Of a DNA stretch of 64,000 nt, positions 23,246-35,600 are shown piece by piece. The stretch is from Arthrobotrys musiformis (Eukaryota > Ascomycota > Orbiliomycetes > Orbiliales > Orbiliaceae). How positions within the stretch are numbered: the stretch's first letter is position 1; each line of letters opens with the position of its first letter. The notes under the pieces are model-generated. The model did no database searches and was not told where the DNA came from. It worked only from the letters and a program-made list of their open reading frames with translations. The translations under genes and the position numbers were made by a program. The DNA lies in assembly GCA_036971715.1 (NCBI GenBank), contig JAVHJL010000006.1:992001-1056000 (forward strand). Reading direction: 5' to 3'.

Positions 23246-23263
23246 GCTATAGCTAGCTATAGC
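23246..23263. repeat. Perfect 18-bp palindrome
   Basis: GCTATAGCTAGCTATAGC equals its own reverse complement over all 18 positions. It lies about 180 bp upstream of the subtilisin-like gene and in the promoter interval shared with the 316-aa gene. A dimeric regulator site is possible. Confidence 0.55.
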
Positions 23264-23443
23264 CCAAGATTCAAAGGTATTGCAACAGGGCAATAAGGAT
23301 TAGCTTACCATTTTTTACCATTTTCATTTTTCGAAGTTTACTTTATCTCCTCCTTCTCGGCGTCCCATTCTTTTGTTTTTCCTCCCCCAGGGAATGATAC
23401 TCTCATCAACTTAACTAAGATTTCAAAATAAGTTCTAATAATT

Positions 23444-26400
23444 ATGTTCAAGAAGTAAGTTTATTTTCCCAAATACTCCCAGGAGCGCGTTAAACCAATT
23501 GCTAACTCCGTTTAAATCAGGGAACCTATCCGCCGGGATTCCATGAACTATGGCGGCTTCGACTCCGGCTACACACCTCGCGATCGCGATCGAGGAAGGA
23601 GTTACAACAACGACTATGACCCGAGCGCAAAACAAACGCACCAAAAGGAGGACAAGATGTCAAAGGAGGACGAGCAGAACCAAGTGGAAATAAGACATAA
23701 AGAAATCTGGAAGTTCCTGAAATCAAACGAATACCCCCCGAACTGGGAAGATCTTGGGAGTCAGAGGGGTCCTTACGAGGATATCGAGAAGAACGGGCCC
23801 TCGGACAACAACTTTTTGCACTGGCTCGCAGACAAGGTCAAGGGGAAAAAAGTGCCGCTGGATCAAGTTTTGTTCTTTGAGCATCTCATTATACAGCGGC
23901 CTCAGATGTTGGCTGAGCCCAACGAAGACTCGCAGACACCTTTGGCTCTTTTGATCGAATTATCACCCATTCTAGCTTTCTCTGCGCTCAACATCTGGGT
24001 TCCTCCGGAGTTATACGAAGATAAATTTTCCTCTAGACAGTGCTCAGGGTGCAAATCCAATCCAACATCTACGACCTCTTGCCGGTTAAGGGAAATACGC
24101 CCAGCGATGCTGGAGCATTGCGCACGCCCAGGAACCGCTAACATCGATATAACTGCAAAAGGGGGAAATGCATGTCTTCTAAACATCATAGATGTCGAAA
24201 AACTCGAGAAAACAAACGAGAGAATGAAGGAAGCCCTCATTCAAGGTATTGGTCATGTTCCACACTGCAGCGCCAGCGCTAGCGAATTTCCTGATGATTG
24301 CGATTCGACCAGACGATTCGAGTTTTTCGCCAACTTGCTAAAACGAAAGATGCTTTCTTCGATAAGCTCCGGCCCGGGTACCCAGGACAGACGGCTCCCA
24401 AAATTGACGGCGCTAAAAATGTTGTGGGATGCGAGCTCTTGCTCAGAGAATGTATTTCTCAAATGCCACGACTCGCGGAAGCGCTCCCTGCTTCACATCG
24501 CGGTTGAGCTCTATAGTCCCAACGAGAAAAACGAGGTTGATCATAAATTTGTTCATGATATTATTGAGATACTGATAGAATCCTGCCCTAAATCAATTTA
24601 CTCCAAACCAGATCCCAGAGTAGAGAAGACGTCGTATGACCTTCTCAAGGAATACGAAGCTGATGTTGAAAAGAGGGAAGCCAGAGCAGCCGAGCTCCGG
24701 GAGCAAAGAAGCTTGGAATCTAGAGGGCTAGGAAGAACAGCTGCAGATAGGCAGAATGGTTCCGCTGTAGCATTTCCTGCTAGAGGGAATCAACCGTCAG
24801 ACAACAGAATGACACATGTCCCCGCCGCTAAAGAGGGAACCGAGCCACACAGCAAACTACACTGTATACGGAAAACAAAGAACTTAATGAAAATGATTTG
24901 TATTGGCGGTATCGGCGTGGAGAAAACTAAGCCTGAGAAGCTAAAGTATCTGTACGGAAATAGGGACGGTATGTATCTTAACTCTTTGCCTCCTTGTTCA
25001 ACTTGCTTACTCTATTTCGTGTGTTCACGGTAGAGCTGCAGATATGCCTCAATTTAGGAGAGACAACTTCCAGGCCTCTCGGTACCAAGTACCTAGATGT
25101 TTTAAAACAACAGCTAGGAGATTACGAAGAAATTCTTGAATCCGTCAATCTACCTGGAGCTCCAATTCGAGACCAATCGATACAATCAGGCTTAGGATAC
25201 CCATCCTCACACGGCGGCCAGCAATTGAGAAATTCGGAATTCCCTAGCTCCAACCAAGCCGCACAAAAGGACCAATACGTGGAAACTTTCAAATGGCTCA
25301 GAAAACAGAAGGTGAAGAAGATATTCAAGGTCCAGGTTAACGAGATCGACGACCCCCTTCATCCACAAATCATACCTCATAGCAACTATGCTATTCGAAA
25401 GTGTCTGGAGGGATTCGAAGTTGAAACCTTCGATTGGAAAAAATATGACATATGCAGCGAAACAATACTTCGGGCTGCTCCTAATGTCCGTGTTGTGCAC
25501 CTCTACTCTACCGCTAACACAGCGGTGTTACGTGGGTGGGCTGCTGCTGATGGGCTGGTTAAACTAAAAAGAGTGAGTCCCATTGACCGATTAGACCTGT
25601 ATTCGCTGTGCTAACTTTATTTTCTCAAACCAAAGCTACGTGAATTATTCATTAATGTGGATACTCGAGTAATAAATACCCTCCTCAAACCCATTAAATG
25701 AAGCTCCTCTGTGAGGCTCTACTATATTCACCATGAATCAGGATTGCTAATTCAATACTTCAATTCTCAACAACAGAATTTCCACGATGCCAACGACTGC
25801 CGAGGGTACGAAGAAACCCTGAAAAGGAATCTAGGCGCCGAATTGCCTGGCATCCGCATCAAATTCAATTATCGTTCGGGGCATGGCTCTAGAACAAATC
25901 TATTCAATCCCCAGATGGAGGCAAGGTACGACAGTAGTTTCCTCCAGTAACTTAAAACCAGATATTCATCCTATATGGTATTCGGTTTACAAGGCTAACG
26001 CAAGCATCCATGGTAACACAGCATGAAACAAAGCTCTTGGATACAGCAACTCTCACTCTGCCAAAAGTTTATTTACGACCGAATAAAAGATATCTCCAGC
26101 TTCCCAGATATAAAGAAACCTGAAGTTAAGGTGGCCATCTTGGACGACGGTATCAGTTGGGACTTTCTGCAAAACCAAGCCCTCATAGGTGAACTCCAGC
26201 GTAGTATAAAGGGCAAAACACACAGAGGCGACTCGCAGCCTTTCATCAGAGATGACGTTAATACAAATCATGGTACCGAAATGGCGGCATGCGTTCGTAG
26301 TGTATGTCCCATGGCGACATTGTTTATCCAGAGATTGGATGATAAAATGGGAGACTCTAGTCAGTCTTATATCACATCCGCAACTAGGGTATGTCTTCAA

Positions 26401-27125
26401 TGCCTCAAAAAAGCCGCCTAATTCACTAGCTACTCTTCCAGTCAAAGCTAAATTTCTTAATTAAAAAACTTTAGGCAATTGAGGATGCGGTGAGCCAGGG
26501 CGTGGATATTATCTCGATGAGTTGGTCATTCGCACCCAAGGTAGAAGACGAAAAGGCAATCAAGTCGTTCGTTGATGCGATAGACGACGCTGCCAAGAAA
26601 AATATAATCATTATGGCGGCGATTCCCAATAAATCTGATCCGGGAGAGCAGAAAGACAGACTGCCGGCTAGTTTGATGAGATCAGTTATTCGGATTGGAT
26701 GCGTAGGAGAGGGAAATAGCGTACCATGGGCTCCGGGTACCGATAACAGATTTTTCCTATTTCCTGGAGCAGGAGTACATTTGGAACATGGCGACCATGA
26801 CCCACATATTTCTAGTACATCGGTGTCTACCGCACTGGCCGCTGGATTTGCCGCTCTAATGTTGTACTTCCCGAAGGTTCAACAGGCTTACTCGGCAGCA
26901 TTTTTGAGTGCTGATGAAGCTAACACCTGGGGAATCAATACCGATGCCAACAAGACCATGGCCGCCGCCTTTGGGAGGTTATCGACGAACAAAAATGGGA
27001 ACCGTTCTTGTGTCAACCTCAGCTCGAATTTTATCGACGACACAGTCAGCCTATCCGATGAAAATGGGATAAACACATTTCTCACACGCAGATGCGCCAG
27101 ATTATTCGATCCCAGTTTCAGTTAA
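23444..27125 (+). CDS. Intracellular subtilisin-like (S8) protein with large N-terminal region
   Basis: Seven exons: 23444-23454, 23521-24968, 25034-25572, 25636-25668, 25777-25925, 26022-26388, 26475-27125. All introns are GT-AG of 63-108 nt and in phase, giving about 1065 residues. No signal peptide. The N-terminal ~480 residues are charged and helical with an ankyrin-like LLHIAVELY unit. Residues ~480-720 form the conserved middle region of fungal S8 proteins, with motifs such as ETILRAAPNVRVVHLY and NTAVLRGW. The C-terminal peptidase keeps the triad: Asp in VAILDDGIS (~768), His in NHGTEMA (~810), Ser in SSTSVSTALAAG (~965), plus an Asn after MAAIP (~901). The usual Gly two residues before the catalytic Ser is replaced by Ser. 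S8 domains occur as effectors in fungal NLR-like proteins and near such genes, so a role in regulated cell death or non-self response is plausible but inferred. Exon 4 is only 33 nt and has a weaker donor (GTAATA). Confidence 0.85.
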
Positions 27126-28394
27126 TCAAAAGTATTTGGCTTGCTCTTAACCTGCACCCTGAACGCAGCAGCTGCCATATATTACACAAAAATCCACAGA
27201 GGACGACCCCAATCCAAGAGACGGTTACCCACAGATGTAAAATGTTTCTCCGAATGTTATATATTCTCGAATACTATAATTAGAATTCAAACCCCGGATT
27301 TCTTTGAAGTTATCATTCCAATGGTTTCGCAAGCGAGGATAGCCTCTTGATAGATGTTGTTACCCACGTGCACGGTTCGAGATCATTAGTATCAATGCAT
27401 CCACTTTTTTGTTTGGGCTTTTTGTCTTATACAAACCCAATTATTCTTAATATTAAGCAAATCCATGGGGTTATTTGTCCGAGATAATTCTAAACAATCG
27501 TTCGAGATTCCAATTCCAGTAACTATCGTCCGAGAAGAATTGTATTCCGATTTACAAATCCTCAGGCTGTTACCAGTCCCCTGCGGGTCAAGATCTATAA
27601 TTCGGGCCAACTAATGGTATTTATTTCGTAAAATTAATACAACCGACCGGTATAAAATGTCAATATTCATAGATCTCTTGATTTCTAGCAACCCATTGAT
27701 CATAAGTTGCATACAGGTCCGGCGCAATTAAATTTAAATTCGGGTACGCCCTCGTCGGTGTCTTCAGTCTCCGGCCTAACCAGGGCCATCCCTGTCAAAC
27801 CCCCCGAAACCGTACTAGCAATGTTACGTACTCGGTCTAATCACTTCTAAGCACCGCTGACGAAGCAACTCTCATGATTCCACATTCCGATTCAAGATAT
27901 CCCAAACCACCATGACGGACAAAAAATACGTCAAATCTTCATCGAAATCGGCGTAAATGAAGCTCCCCACTTTACTCGGCCGACAACGGCTAGTTCCCGC
28001 AGGAAGCTTCCCTTTCCCAACTTCAAAGTTAACTTGGCTTAGCTTTAGCGGGGGCTCAATTGGAGCTAGATCGTCGAGGGAGGAATAGTAATCGAGAAAA
28101 TCTAATCCCGAGTGCCGTAAAACTTTCCATAGCTAGGCTCTATCCGTCGCGAGTGAACCATGATAGCTCATTGAAGTTACCGGGTATAAGAACCCATCGG
28201 TATCTCCATTTTTATTCTCCTTCTTCTTCTTCATACCTCAGTTTGATATCATATCCCCGCTCACAGTGACATCACACATACAACGCAAATTTCAACACAA
28301 TTAATTTTCATCCTCGGGAACCGCCAAAATTCCACCTTTTAAGTTTTTATTGAGAGCGAGTTCTAGGTTTTTGAACCTCCGTGGGATAAATACG
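27126..28394. other. Intergenic, no supportable gene
   Basis: 1.27 kb between the subtilisin-like gene and the NmrA-like gene, same strand. AT-rich, with short frames only. The CT-rich segment around 28205-28240 fits an NmrA promoter or 5' UTR. Confidence 0.55.
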
Positions 28395-29620
28395 ATGTCT
28401 GGCTCAAAGGTCTTTACCGTCTTCGGTTCTACGGGGAACCAAGGTGGTTCGATTATTAAAAATATCCTTGCACATCCCACGCTTTCGAAGGAGTACAGAC
28501 TTCGGGGTGTTACCAGGAATCCTGAGAGCGATAGGGCCAAGGCTTTGACCGCGCAGGGCGTTGAGATTGTTGCTGTGAGTAGACCACTTTCGATGCAATA
28601 CAATTAGTAGCGTTTAAGCTTACGGATTTGCGTAGGGAGATATGGAAAGCTCGGAGTCCGTTTCCAAGGTGATCGAGGGGTCGTACGCCGTCTTTGGTGT
28701 AACCAATTGTAAGCACGTTTAATCGTTACACACGCATATTCAACCATTCAACGCACAAACTTACAAAATACCACAGACTGGGAGATGCCATCCAAGGAAC
28801 GGGAAGTCAACCAAGGAAAACGTATCGCGGACGCTTGCAAAACCCATGGGGTTAAGCAATTGATCTGGAGTAATCTTCCTCACGTCGGAAAGTGTAAGTT
28901 CTTTACTTTTTTGAGTATTTCTAAGACTCTTGGGTCGCATTTTGTCGAGAGCTTGGATAGGAATACCAAGCCTTTTAGAGCGGATCACTAATCGAATATT
29001 TCGAGAATCTAGTGTCTGGCGGGAAGTACCCAAACGTCTACCACTTCGACGGAAAAGCCGAAATCGGGGAGTATATCGCCTCCCTCCGCATCCCGCACGT
29101 AAACGTCGTCCCCGGGATGTTTATGCAAAATCTCAGAAGCGGGATTAGTAAATCTCCAGACGGGGAAACTTATCATTTCGCCATGCCACTTGCGAAAGAA
29201 GTTAAATACCCATGGTTTAATCCGGTGAAAGATACCGGTGCTTTCGTAGCAGGTGCTTTACTCCACCCGGAGATCTTTGAGAAGGCTACTACGGGTTCTC
29301 CGGTCAGCATCTCCCAGGCCGGTGGCTTCTGGAGCGGAACGGAGGTTTGTGAGATTTTCGAGAAGGTTACGGGGAAGAAAACGAACTTTGTGGAGTTGGA
29401 TCAAGAGACTTATATCGGGTTTATGTCGACGCGGGAGCTGGGACAGGAACTTTTGGAGAATATGCTGTTGGTGTCGGATTATGGTTACTTTGGGCCCACA
29501 GTTCAGAAGTCGATCGAGGGGGTTGAGGAGAGTATTAAGGAGTATTATCCTGACGGGAAGAAGCCGCAGAGTTTGGAGGAATTCATTGTGGAGAATAAGG
29601 CTGCTTTTTGGCACCTGTAA
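28395..29620 (+). CDS. NmrA-like family NAD(P)-binding protein
   Basis: Four exons: 28395-28574, 28636-28708, 28777-28893, 29013-29620, with introns of 61, 68 and 119 nt, giving 325 residues. The N-terminus is a Rossmann dinucleotide-binding motif, KVFTVFGSTGNQGGS, typical of NmrA-like atypical short-chain dehydrogenases. The family signatures continue with RLRGVTRNPESDRAK, YAVFGVTNYWEM, QLIWSNLPHVGK, YPNVYHFDGKAEI and VVPGMFMQNL. The usual SDR catalytic Tyr-x-x-x-Lys is not evident, as in NmrA itself. Members bind NAD(P) and act as redox sensors or transcription co-regulators (nitrogen regulation), though many in fungi have unknown partners. The start at 28395 (MSGSKVF) is preferred over an upstream in-frame extension because the Rossmann strand must begin near the N-terminus. 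No obvious functional link to its neighbours. Confidence 0.9.
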
Positions 29621-30402
29621 AGTTGGAACGCTCTTGATTCGCGGTGATCCGCCCCGCTTCTATCGCCCACAAAGTCTCTAGTACTGTCTATCGCCGAAAT
29701 GAGTTCGCCAAGTCGCAGCGAGAAGTTCACCTTACAACCGAATTGAGCTATCCTTCTACCAGGTAACATGTATTTATATAGCAATATTTGGGCACCCGGT
29801 GGGTGGGGGATCTTAACGCCATATTCAGTAAACAAATCCGAATACATTTTAAAATGGGGGACACTGGGGTGTCAAACAACCGCAGGCTTAAAACAGTCAT
29901 CGAATGAGTACCGAGAGAATTTTTATAAAGGTATTCCCGTCAATAACTTTATAAACGATGATAAGGCCTACTTCTTCTGCTTACGCCTTTGATAAATTTA
30001 CTAGACGCCCTTGCGCTCGCGGTTGGCGAAGCCGAGGGTAAGTGGCCCAGAGCTCGCGATAACACTGTTACATGTATAGATCAATAATGACAGAGCATAA
30101 ATAAAGTTGGGGCTCGCTAGCTACTAGCTTACCTACCTTACACAAGACAAGTGCCTCAGCATAATCAGTCAAGATTTATCCGTTATCCATACCCCCTTAG
30201 AAACCAAACACCCGACTCCAAGTTAGAGCCTTTCTAATTTAGGCCCAAATACATATATTCCGTGTAAAAAAACCAAAAAACCAGAGTGTATGAATTACAG
30301 TAGTCATGATAATAGTAGCAGTGCAAGGAACAAATGACAAGAGTAACAAATTTAGGAGGAGTAGCAGTAGTGTGAGTACAGTCGGGTGTTTGGCATAGTG
30401 TC
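29621..30402. other. Convergent intergenic region
   Basis: Holds the 3' ends of the NmrA-like gene (plus) and the PNP-NACHT-ankyrin gene (minus). No gene seen. Confidence 0.6.
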
Positions 30403-31971
30403 TCAGCCTGCCGCCATTGATCTTGATATGGGTGCACCTCGCCAACTTCGCAAATGGTCAGATAGTAGCCTTTCTACCTCTAATTTCTTGTAGTCGGTAG
30501 CATACGTTAACGCCGTTCTGTTCCTGTCATCCTTGGCCAGTGGGTCAGCACCACTTTCGAGCAGTTGCCTCACAATCTCCAGGTGGCCATTCTCTGTTGC
30601 CCACATCAATGACGTCATGCCCAAAAATCCTTTGGATTCTGTGTTAGCGCCTTTCTCGAGTAAGAGTTTCGTAACCTGGCCATGTCCTTTCATAGAAGCC
30701 CATAGCAATGCGGTTTGACCGGATCCCCCCTCGGATTCCAAGGCAGCGCCTCTCTCGAGCAACAGCGCGACAGCCGGCAAATGGCCTTTAGACGCAGCTC
30801 CCATCAACGGCGTGTCTTTGCCACGACCTCCTGCATCGACCTCATGTCCATTATCCAACAACAGTTTTACGGTTCCTGTGTGCCCTCCTTCCGCAGCGAG
30901 AGAGAGCGGCGTCCCCCAAGTGTCCGTCCGCGATAGTTTAGCGCCATTCTCGAGGAGCAATGCTACGGCAGCCTCATGTCCACCAGTCGCTGCGCGAATC
31001 AGAGGCGTCGAATTCCAGTCCCAACGGCTGTCTGTAGGACGTTCAGGATCAATGTGAGCGTTGTTCCCGTTCTCAAGCAGCTTCTTGAGAATCGCCACAC
31101 AACCCACAGCCGCGGCACGCGACAACGGTGTCTCCCCATCATTGTCACTATCAACTTCGGCACCGTGCTCGAGCAATCTGTCGAAGACTGCTTCATGGCC
31201 CCCACCCGCAGCATACGATAACGGCGTCCCTCCAGAATTATCCCGAACATTGACATTCACTTGAGCGCCCCTCTCAAGCAATTTCTTGAGGATTACCTCG
31301 TTACCCCCGTCCGCCGCACGCGATAATAATGTTCGTCCACCGGCGTCCCGACGCTCGGCGTCCATCTCAGCGTCATTCTCAAGTAATCTGTCGAAGACCG
31401 CTTCATGGCCCCCACCCGCAGCATACGATAACGCCGTCCGCCCAGAATTATCCCGAGCATTGATATCCACTCGAGCGCCCCTTTCAAGTAATTTATAGAG
31501 GATTGCCTCGTTACCCCCGGCCGCCGCATGCGATAATAACGTTCGTCCATCGACATCCCGATGCCCAACGTCGACACCAGCGCCATCCTCAAGTAATTTG
31601 TCGAAGACTGCCTCAAAGCCTCTAGTCGCAGCATGCCACAACACCGTCCACCCCAACTTGTCCCGAGCATTAACATCCACTTGGGCACATTTCTCAAGTA
31701 GTTTATTGAGGATTGTCTCTTTACCTCTGGCCGCGGAATGCAATAATACCGTCCGCCCCTCAACATCCTTAGGCCGAAGGTCAGCGCCGTTCTTAAGTAA
31801 TAAGTCAACTATTCCCTCGTGACCCCCATCTGCGGCATACCACAACGCCGTCCGCCTAGATTTATCTCTAATATTGACATCCACCTGAACACCTCTCTCA
31901 AGCAATATATTTATGATTTTCTCGTGGCCCCCGCCCGCGGCGTACGACAACGGCGTTCGCTTCAACTTATC
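30403..31971 (-). pseudogene. C-terminal ankyrin part, separated from its gene by an in-frame stop
   Basis: This continues the frame of the PNP-NACHT-ankyrin gene directly after the TAG at 31974-31972, with no frameshift and no other stop for 522 codons. It encodes about 15 more ankyrin repeats, first mirroring the interrupted array (KRTPLSYAAGGGHEKI) and then becoming more canonical (GTPLSLAAEGGHTGTVKLL, DTPLMGAASKGHLPAV), ending in SRSMAAG. No ATG and promoter suggest a separate gene, and the repeat ladder runs through the stop without a gap. It is therefore the 3' part of the upstream gene, lost from the protein unless the stop is read through, edited, or absent in other strains. The open frame behind the stop shows the break is young or that the region is still under selection. 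Confidence 0.8.
31178..31610 (-). repeat. 210-bp tandem supra-repeat (two ankyrin units)
   Basis: The word CTGTCGAAGAC/TTGTCGAAGAC recurs at 31178, 31388 and 31598, exactly 210 bp apart, with long flanking similarity. Each period encodes two different ankyrin units (70 residues). High DNA identity between neighbours points to recent amplification or gene conversion. Confidence 0.8.
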
Positions 31972-32600
31972 CTAAATATTGACCTGGGCACCTCTTTCAA
32001 GCAATTTATTTAGAATTTCTTCGTAGCCCGCCTTTGCCGCATACAGTAATGGCGTTCGTTCTTCGGCATCTTTAGACCTAACATCAGCACCATTCTTGAG
32101 TAATATGTTCACTATTGCTTCGTAGCCCGCGCTTGCGGCATACGACAACGGCGTCCGCCCAACCCTATCCCGAACATCTACCTGAGCCCCTCTCTCAAGT
32201 AATATATCTAGGATTTTCTCGTAGCCCGCTCTTGCCGCATAAAATAACGGTGTTCGCCCGTCGATATCCTCAGACCCAACATCGGCACCTTTCTTAAGTA
32301 GTTTCTCGACTATTGCTTCGTAGCCCCCCTCCGCAGCGTACGACAACGGCGTTCGCTTCAACTTATCCTGAATACCAACTTGAGCACCTCTTTCAAGTAG
32401 TTTATTTAGAATTGCTTCATATCCCGCCTTTGCCGCATAAAATAATGGCGTTCGTCCTTCGGCATCTTTAGACTTAACATTAGGACCATTCTTGAGTAAT
32501 ATGTCAACTACCGCTTCATGGCCCCTGCTTGCGGCATACGACAGTGGCGTTCGTCCGCTCGCGCTTTTAATATCTATGCTAGCGCCGTTCTCAAGCAACA
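31967..32600 (-). repeat. 198-bp tandem supra-repeat (two ankyrin units)
   Basis: The word CCTTTGCCGC recurs at 32031 and 32427, 396 bp or two 198-bp periods apart. The flanks are near identical, including the KLKRTPLSYAA-coding segments at about 31967 and 32363. Each period alternates an 'ERGAQV' unit with a 'KNGADV' unit (66 residues). Confidence 0.8.
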
Positions 32601-35600
32601 AAGCTACAACTGCCTCATGACCTGCAAATACAGCCCAGTGCAATGGTGATCCATAGTAATCCTCATCAACACGCACGCCTTCCGCAAGTAGCAAGCCCAC
32701 CACTAATGTGCTTCCATCGTATGCAGCAGCCGACAATAGTGAATGGGTGGTCGTCCAATTCTCCTGAATGTACTCTCTTAACTTAAATGACGGTTTCAGA
32801 TCAACCTTTTTCGTTGCAAGCAGAACTTTTACCCAATCCCATTCGCGGCGCTCGACCGCGTAAGAGAGAAACGTTTGGCGTTTAGGAACCTTGAAATTAC
32901 GTCCATCTGCCAGCAGTTTCTTGACATTTTCGCAATCCTGATCCCTTGGCATAACGATCGGGGAAGTTGTATTGATGTCTGACCTCAAAAGCTCTTTAAC
33001 CGCCTCTTCGTGCCCGTTAGCCAAGGCGGCTACTATCGGGTACGAATAGCGGCCGCCTCTTAGATCGATGTTATTAACTCGCTTTACTTCGATCCTGACG
33101 AGATTTCGAAAACCTTGCTCAGCAAAAATGTACAGAAGACTCGTGTCGACGCGGTAGCGCCGCACCTGAAACTTTTCGACGAGGTTGTTTAGTTTTATCC
33201 AGGTCTCAAGATGGAAATTCTCAATGAAATCCTCTTGTGAACTTCCATTATTCGACGCGGCTTCGGCGTGGTAAAGCAAGTGGGGTACAGCATACTCGAG
33301 AAATGGAAATATTCCCGTCACGAATTCGCGAGTCGGTGAGGATTCTTTGAGGGGTGTAGACGGGAAGATTTCCTTCAACCGCGGATCCTGAGGTAGAACG
33401 ATATTTGTATAGTAGTTGCGGCAACATTGCTTTAGCCGTTCGTGACTGTCGAGACCGGAGCCGAACTCGGCCCGCAGTTCAGCGAGCCCGTTTTCCTTTA
33501 GAAGGTAATCCCGTACTGATTCATGAATAAACTGGATTGTCTGATCGGTTGGCTTAGCGACGCCTTTTGATGACTTGGTCGTCTCAGCGAGGCCCTTTGA
33601 TGAACTTAGGACATATCTTCTCATAACTTCTTCAGTTATTTCTTCGGGGTCCCACACGCCCAAATCCTCTGGGGATTCGCCCGATAAAATCGCAAAATAG
33701 AGCTCCACTAATTTTAACGGACGTTCGGCGTATAATACCCATTCGAGACAAAGCAGCAAGGTTTCCATGTTTTCGGTATCCCTTGTCAAAATATCTTTGA
33801 AGAGGTCGCTCAACCCCGGTGGTATTTCTTTAAGCCTCTTACGGAGCGCGTGTAGACGACCCCGGTCGTACTCTTTATTCAGTATTTGCACGACAAGGAC
33901 GACCCACAAAAAAACCCCTGACGCCTTTTCCAGTATTTCGTTGCGGATTTCGTCAGACTGTTTGCCATTCCCTGCTCTTAGCTCGCTACGTAGGTAGCTG
34001 GCTATGTCGTGATCGTGACCTTCCTGGCCTTCCAAAACCATTTGCTGTCCGTTTCTAATAGTGATGTGCGGATAATGTCTGCTAGAGAGACAGACATGTA
34101 ACCGTATTTTGAGTGATATTGCAAGTGTGCCTAGATCATCGAAAAAGTCCAGCATATCCCGAATCTGATCTTCCTCGCATTCGTCGAGAGCGTCAATGAA
34201 GCACACTAAGCTCCCTTTTCCGAGCTGTCTTAAAGCACGCCTAAACAGATCTTTGAGTACATCCAAGTTCCAAGGATCGTCACCAACCGTTGTCTTGGGG
34301 GAGTCGAGGGAGTCGAATATAACTTGAAGCTCAGGAAACCTTTCCAAGAGTTGATATAGCAACGATCGATACATCCCAATCGTCGATTTCTCAAGGTCCC
34401 CACCTCTCGCGTTGAAGAAGAAAGAAATAATGAAACATCCTTCGAGCTTCTTCTCGCAGTCCTTGAGGGCAAACTTCATTATTGTTGATTTCCCAGTACC
34501 GGGTTTCCCTTTGATCCACAAAAAGCCGTGATGCTCGGGGATTTGGCTTTCGTCAAGCCAGTTACGGTATTCGGGCTTCGTAAGCAGCCATTTGCATGTT
34601 TGGCGATGAGCATTTTTGATTGTCACCTTTCTGGTCTCGATCTGGTCGAATTTTAGGGCCTCCATAAGTTCTGTCCGCTCCTCCATAGTTTTTGCCTTGA
34701 CGGCCGGACGAACCATTGGGATTTCGCGATTGGGTATTGCTGCGGGCATTGCTAGTAATAGCTCTTTCGCATAAGCTGCAGCAGTCGCCGCAGAATATTG
34801 TTGCCACTGTTTATTTTTGTGAGAATCCGCATAGTCACAAATACCTCGAATGACCAAACATGGAAAGTTGTCCATCAACCCCGCCGCTTCCATTTCAAAA
34901 CATAAAATTCCTAGCTCCTGTCTGAGTTGATCCCTAGTCTTGGCATCTTTCATGACTTGGTTCGCTGAAGCAATCGATCCGTAGAAAATCATGGGACGAG
35001 TTTCGGTTCGGGGAAGCCGTGAGACAAGCCTTTCTTTGCTACAAAATTCACACGTATCCAAGAATGCTGAGTGGCCGTATCCTGCGTCAAATAACATATC
35101 GTTCTCTCGGCCCTGGTGCTTGTAGTTCGTTCCCATATGGGGATTCCGATGCAACATCTCTGAGAGGAAAACCGGAATCTGACTCGGTGCTCTCTCATGA
35201 TCTGCCTGGAGTTTCGCAATCGCCGTTAAGAGTGAAGCTGAAGGTTTGTTCAGGGTTCCCGTGCGTTCAAAGCGGCCTTCCGCAACAGTTTTACCATAAT
35301 CATATTGTATGACAGTCCTACTGACAACAATATCGCCTAGTCGGATGTCATTCGTTGCATCAGGTACCCCGCCGCCGATCCCTACCATCAACCAAGATTT
35401 TATCGAAGTGAAAGTCATTGTCATTTGGTTTGCGACTGTAGTAGCCGAGGTGGTGCCATATACTCCGGATGGCAGACAAGCTATAACGATGTTATGGCCT
35501 CCAATCTCCCCCAGGGTGTATGTATTATTGTCGCTCAAGTGTTTCTCTATATCACGGCTGATGTGTATTTCCTGCAACATTGCGGCTGCCGCGGCCATTT

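Larger units (their letters stand above)
22446..23443. other. Divergent intergenic region with palindromes
   Basis: About 1 kb between two divergently transcribed genes (the 316-aa gene on minus, the subtilisin-like gene on plus), so it should hold both promoters. Two strong short palindromes lie here (22888-22905 and 23246-23263). The 180 nt before the subtilisin start are CT-rich, as common upstream of fungal starts. Confidence 0.55.

Noticed and set aside
25699..25701. Premature TGA in the subtilisin-like gene
   Set aside because: It lies inside a 108-nt intron (25669-25776) whose donor and acceptor are both in phase, so no nonsense mutation is needed.
30403..31965. Separate ankyrin gene downstream of the PNP-NACHT gene
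   Set aside because: The frame and repeat ladder continue without a gap through the TAG, and the first usable start codon is not an ATG.
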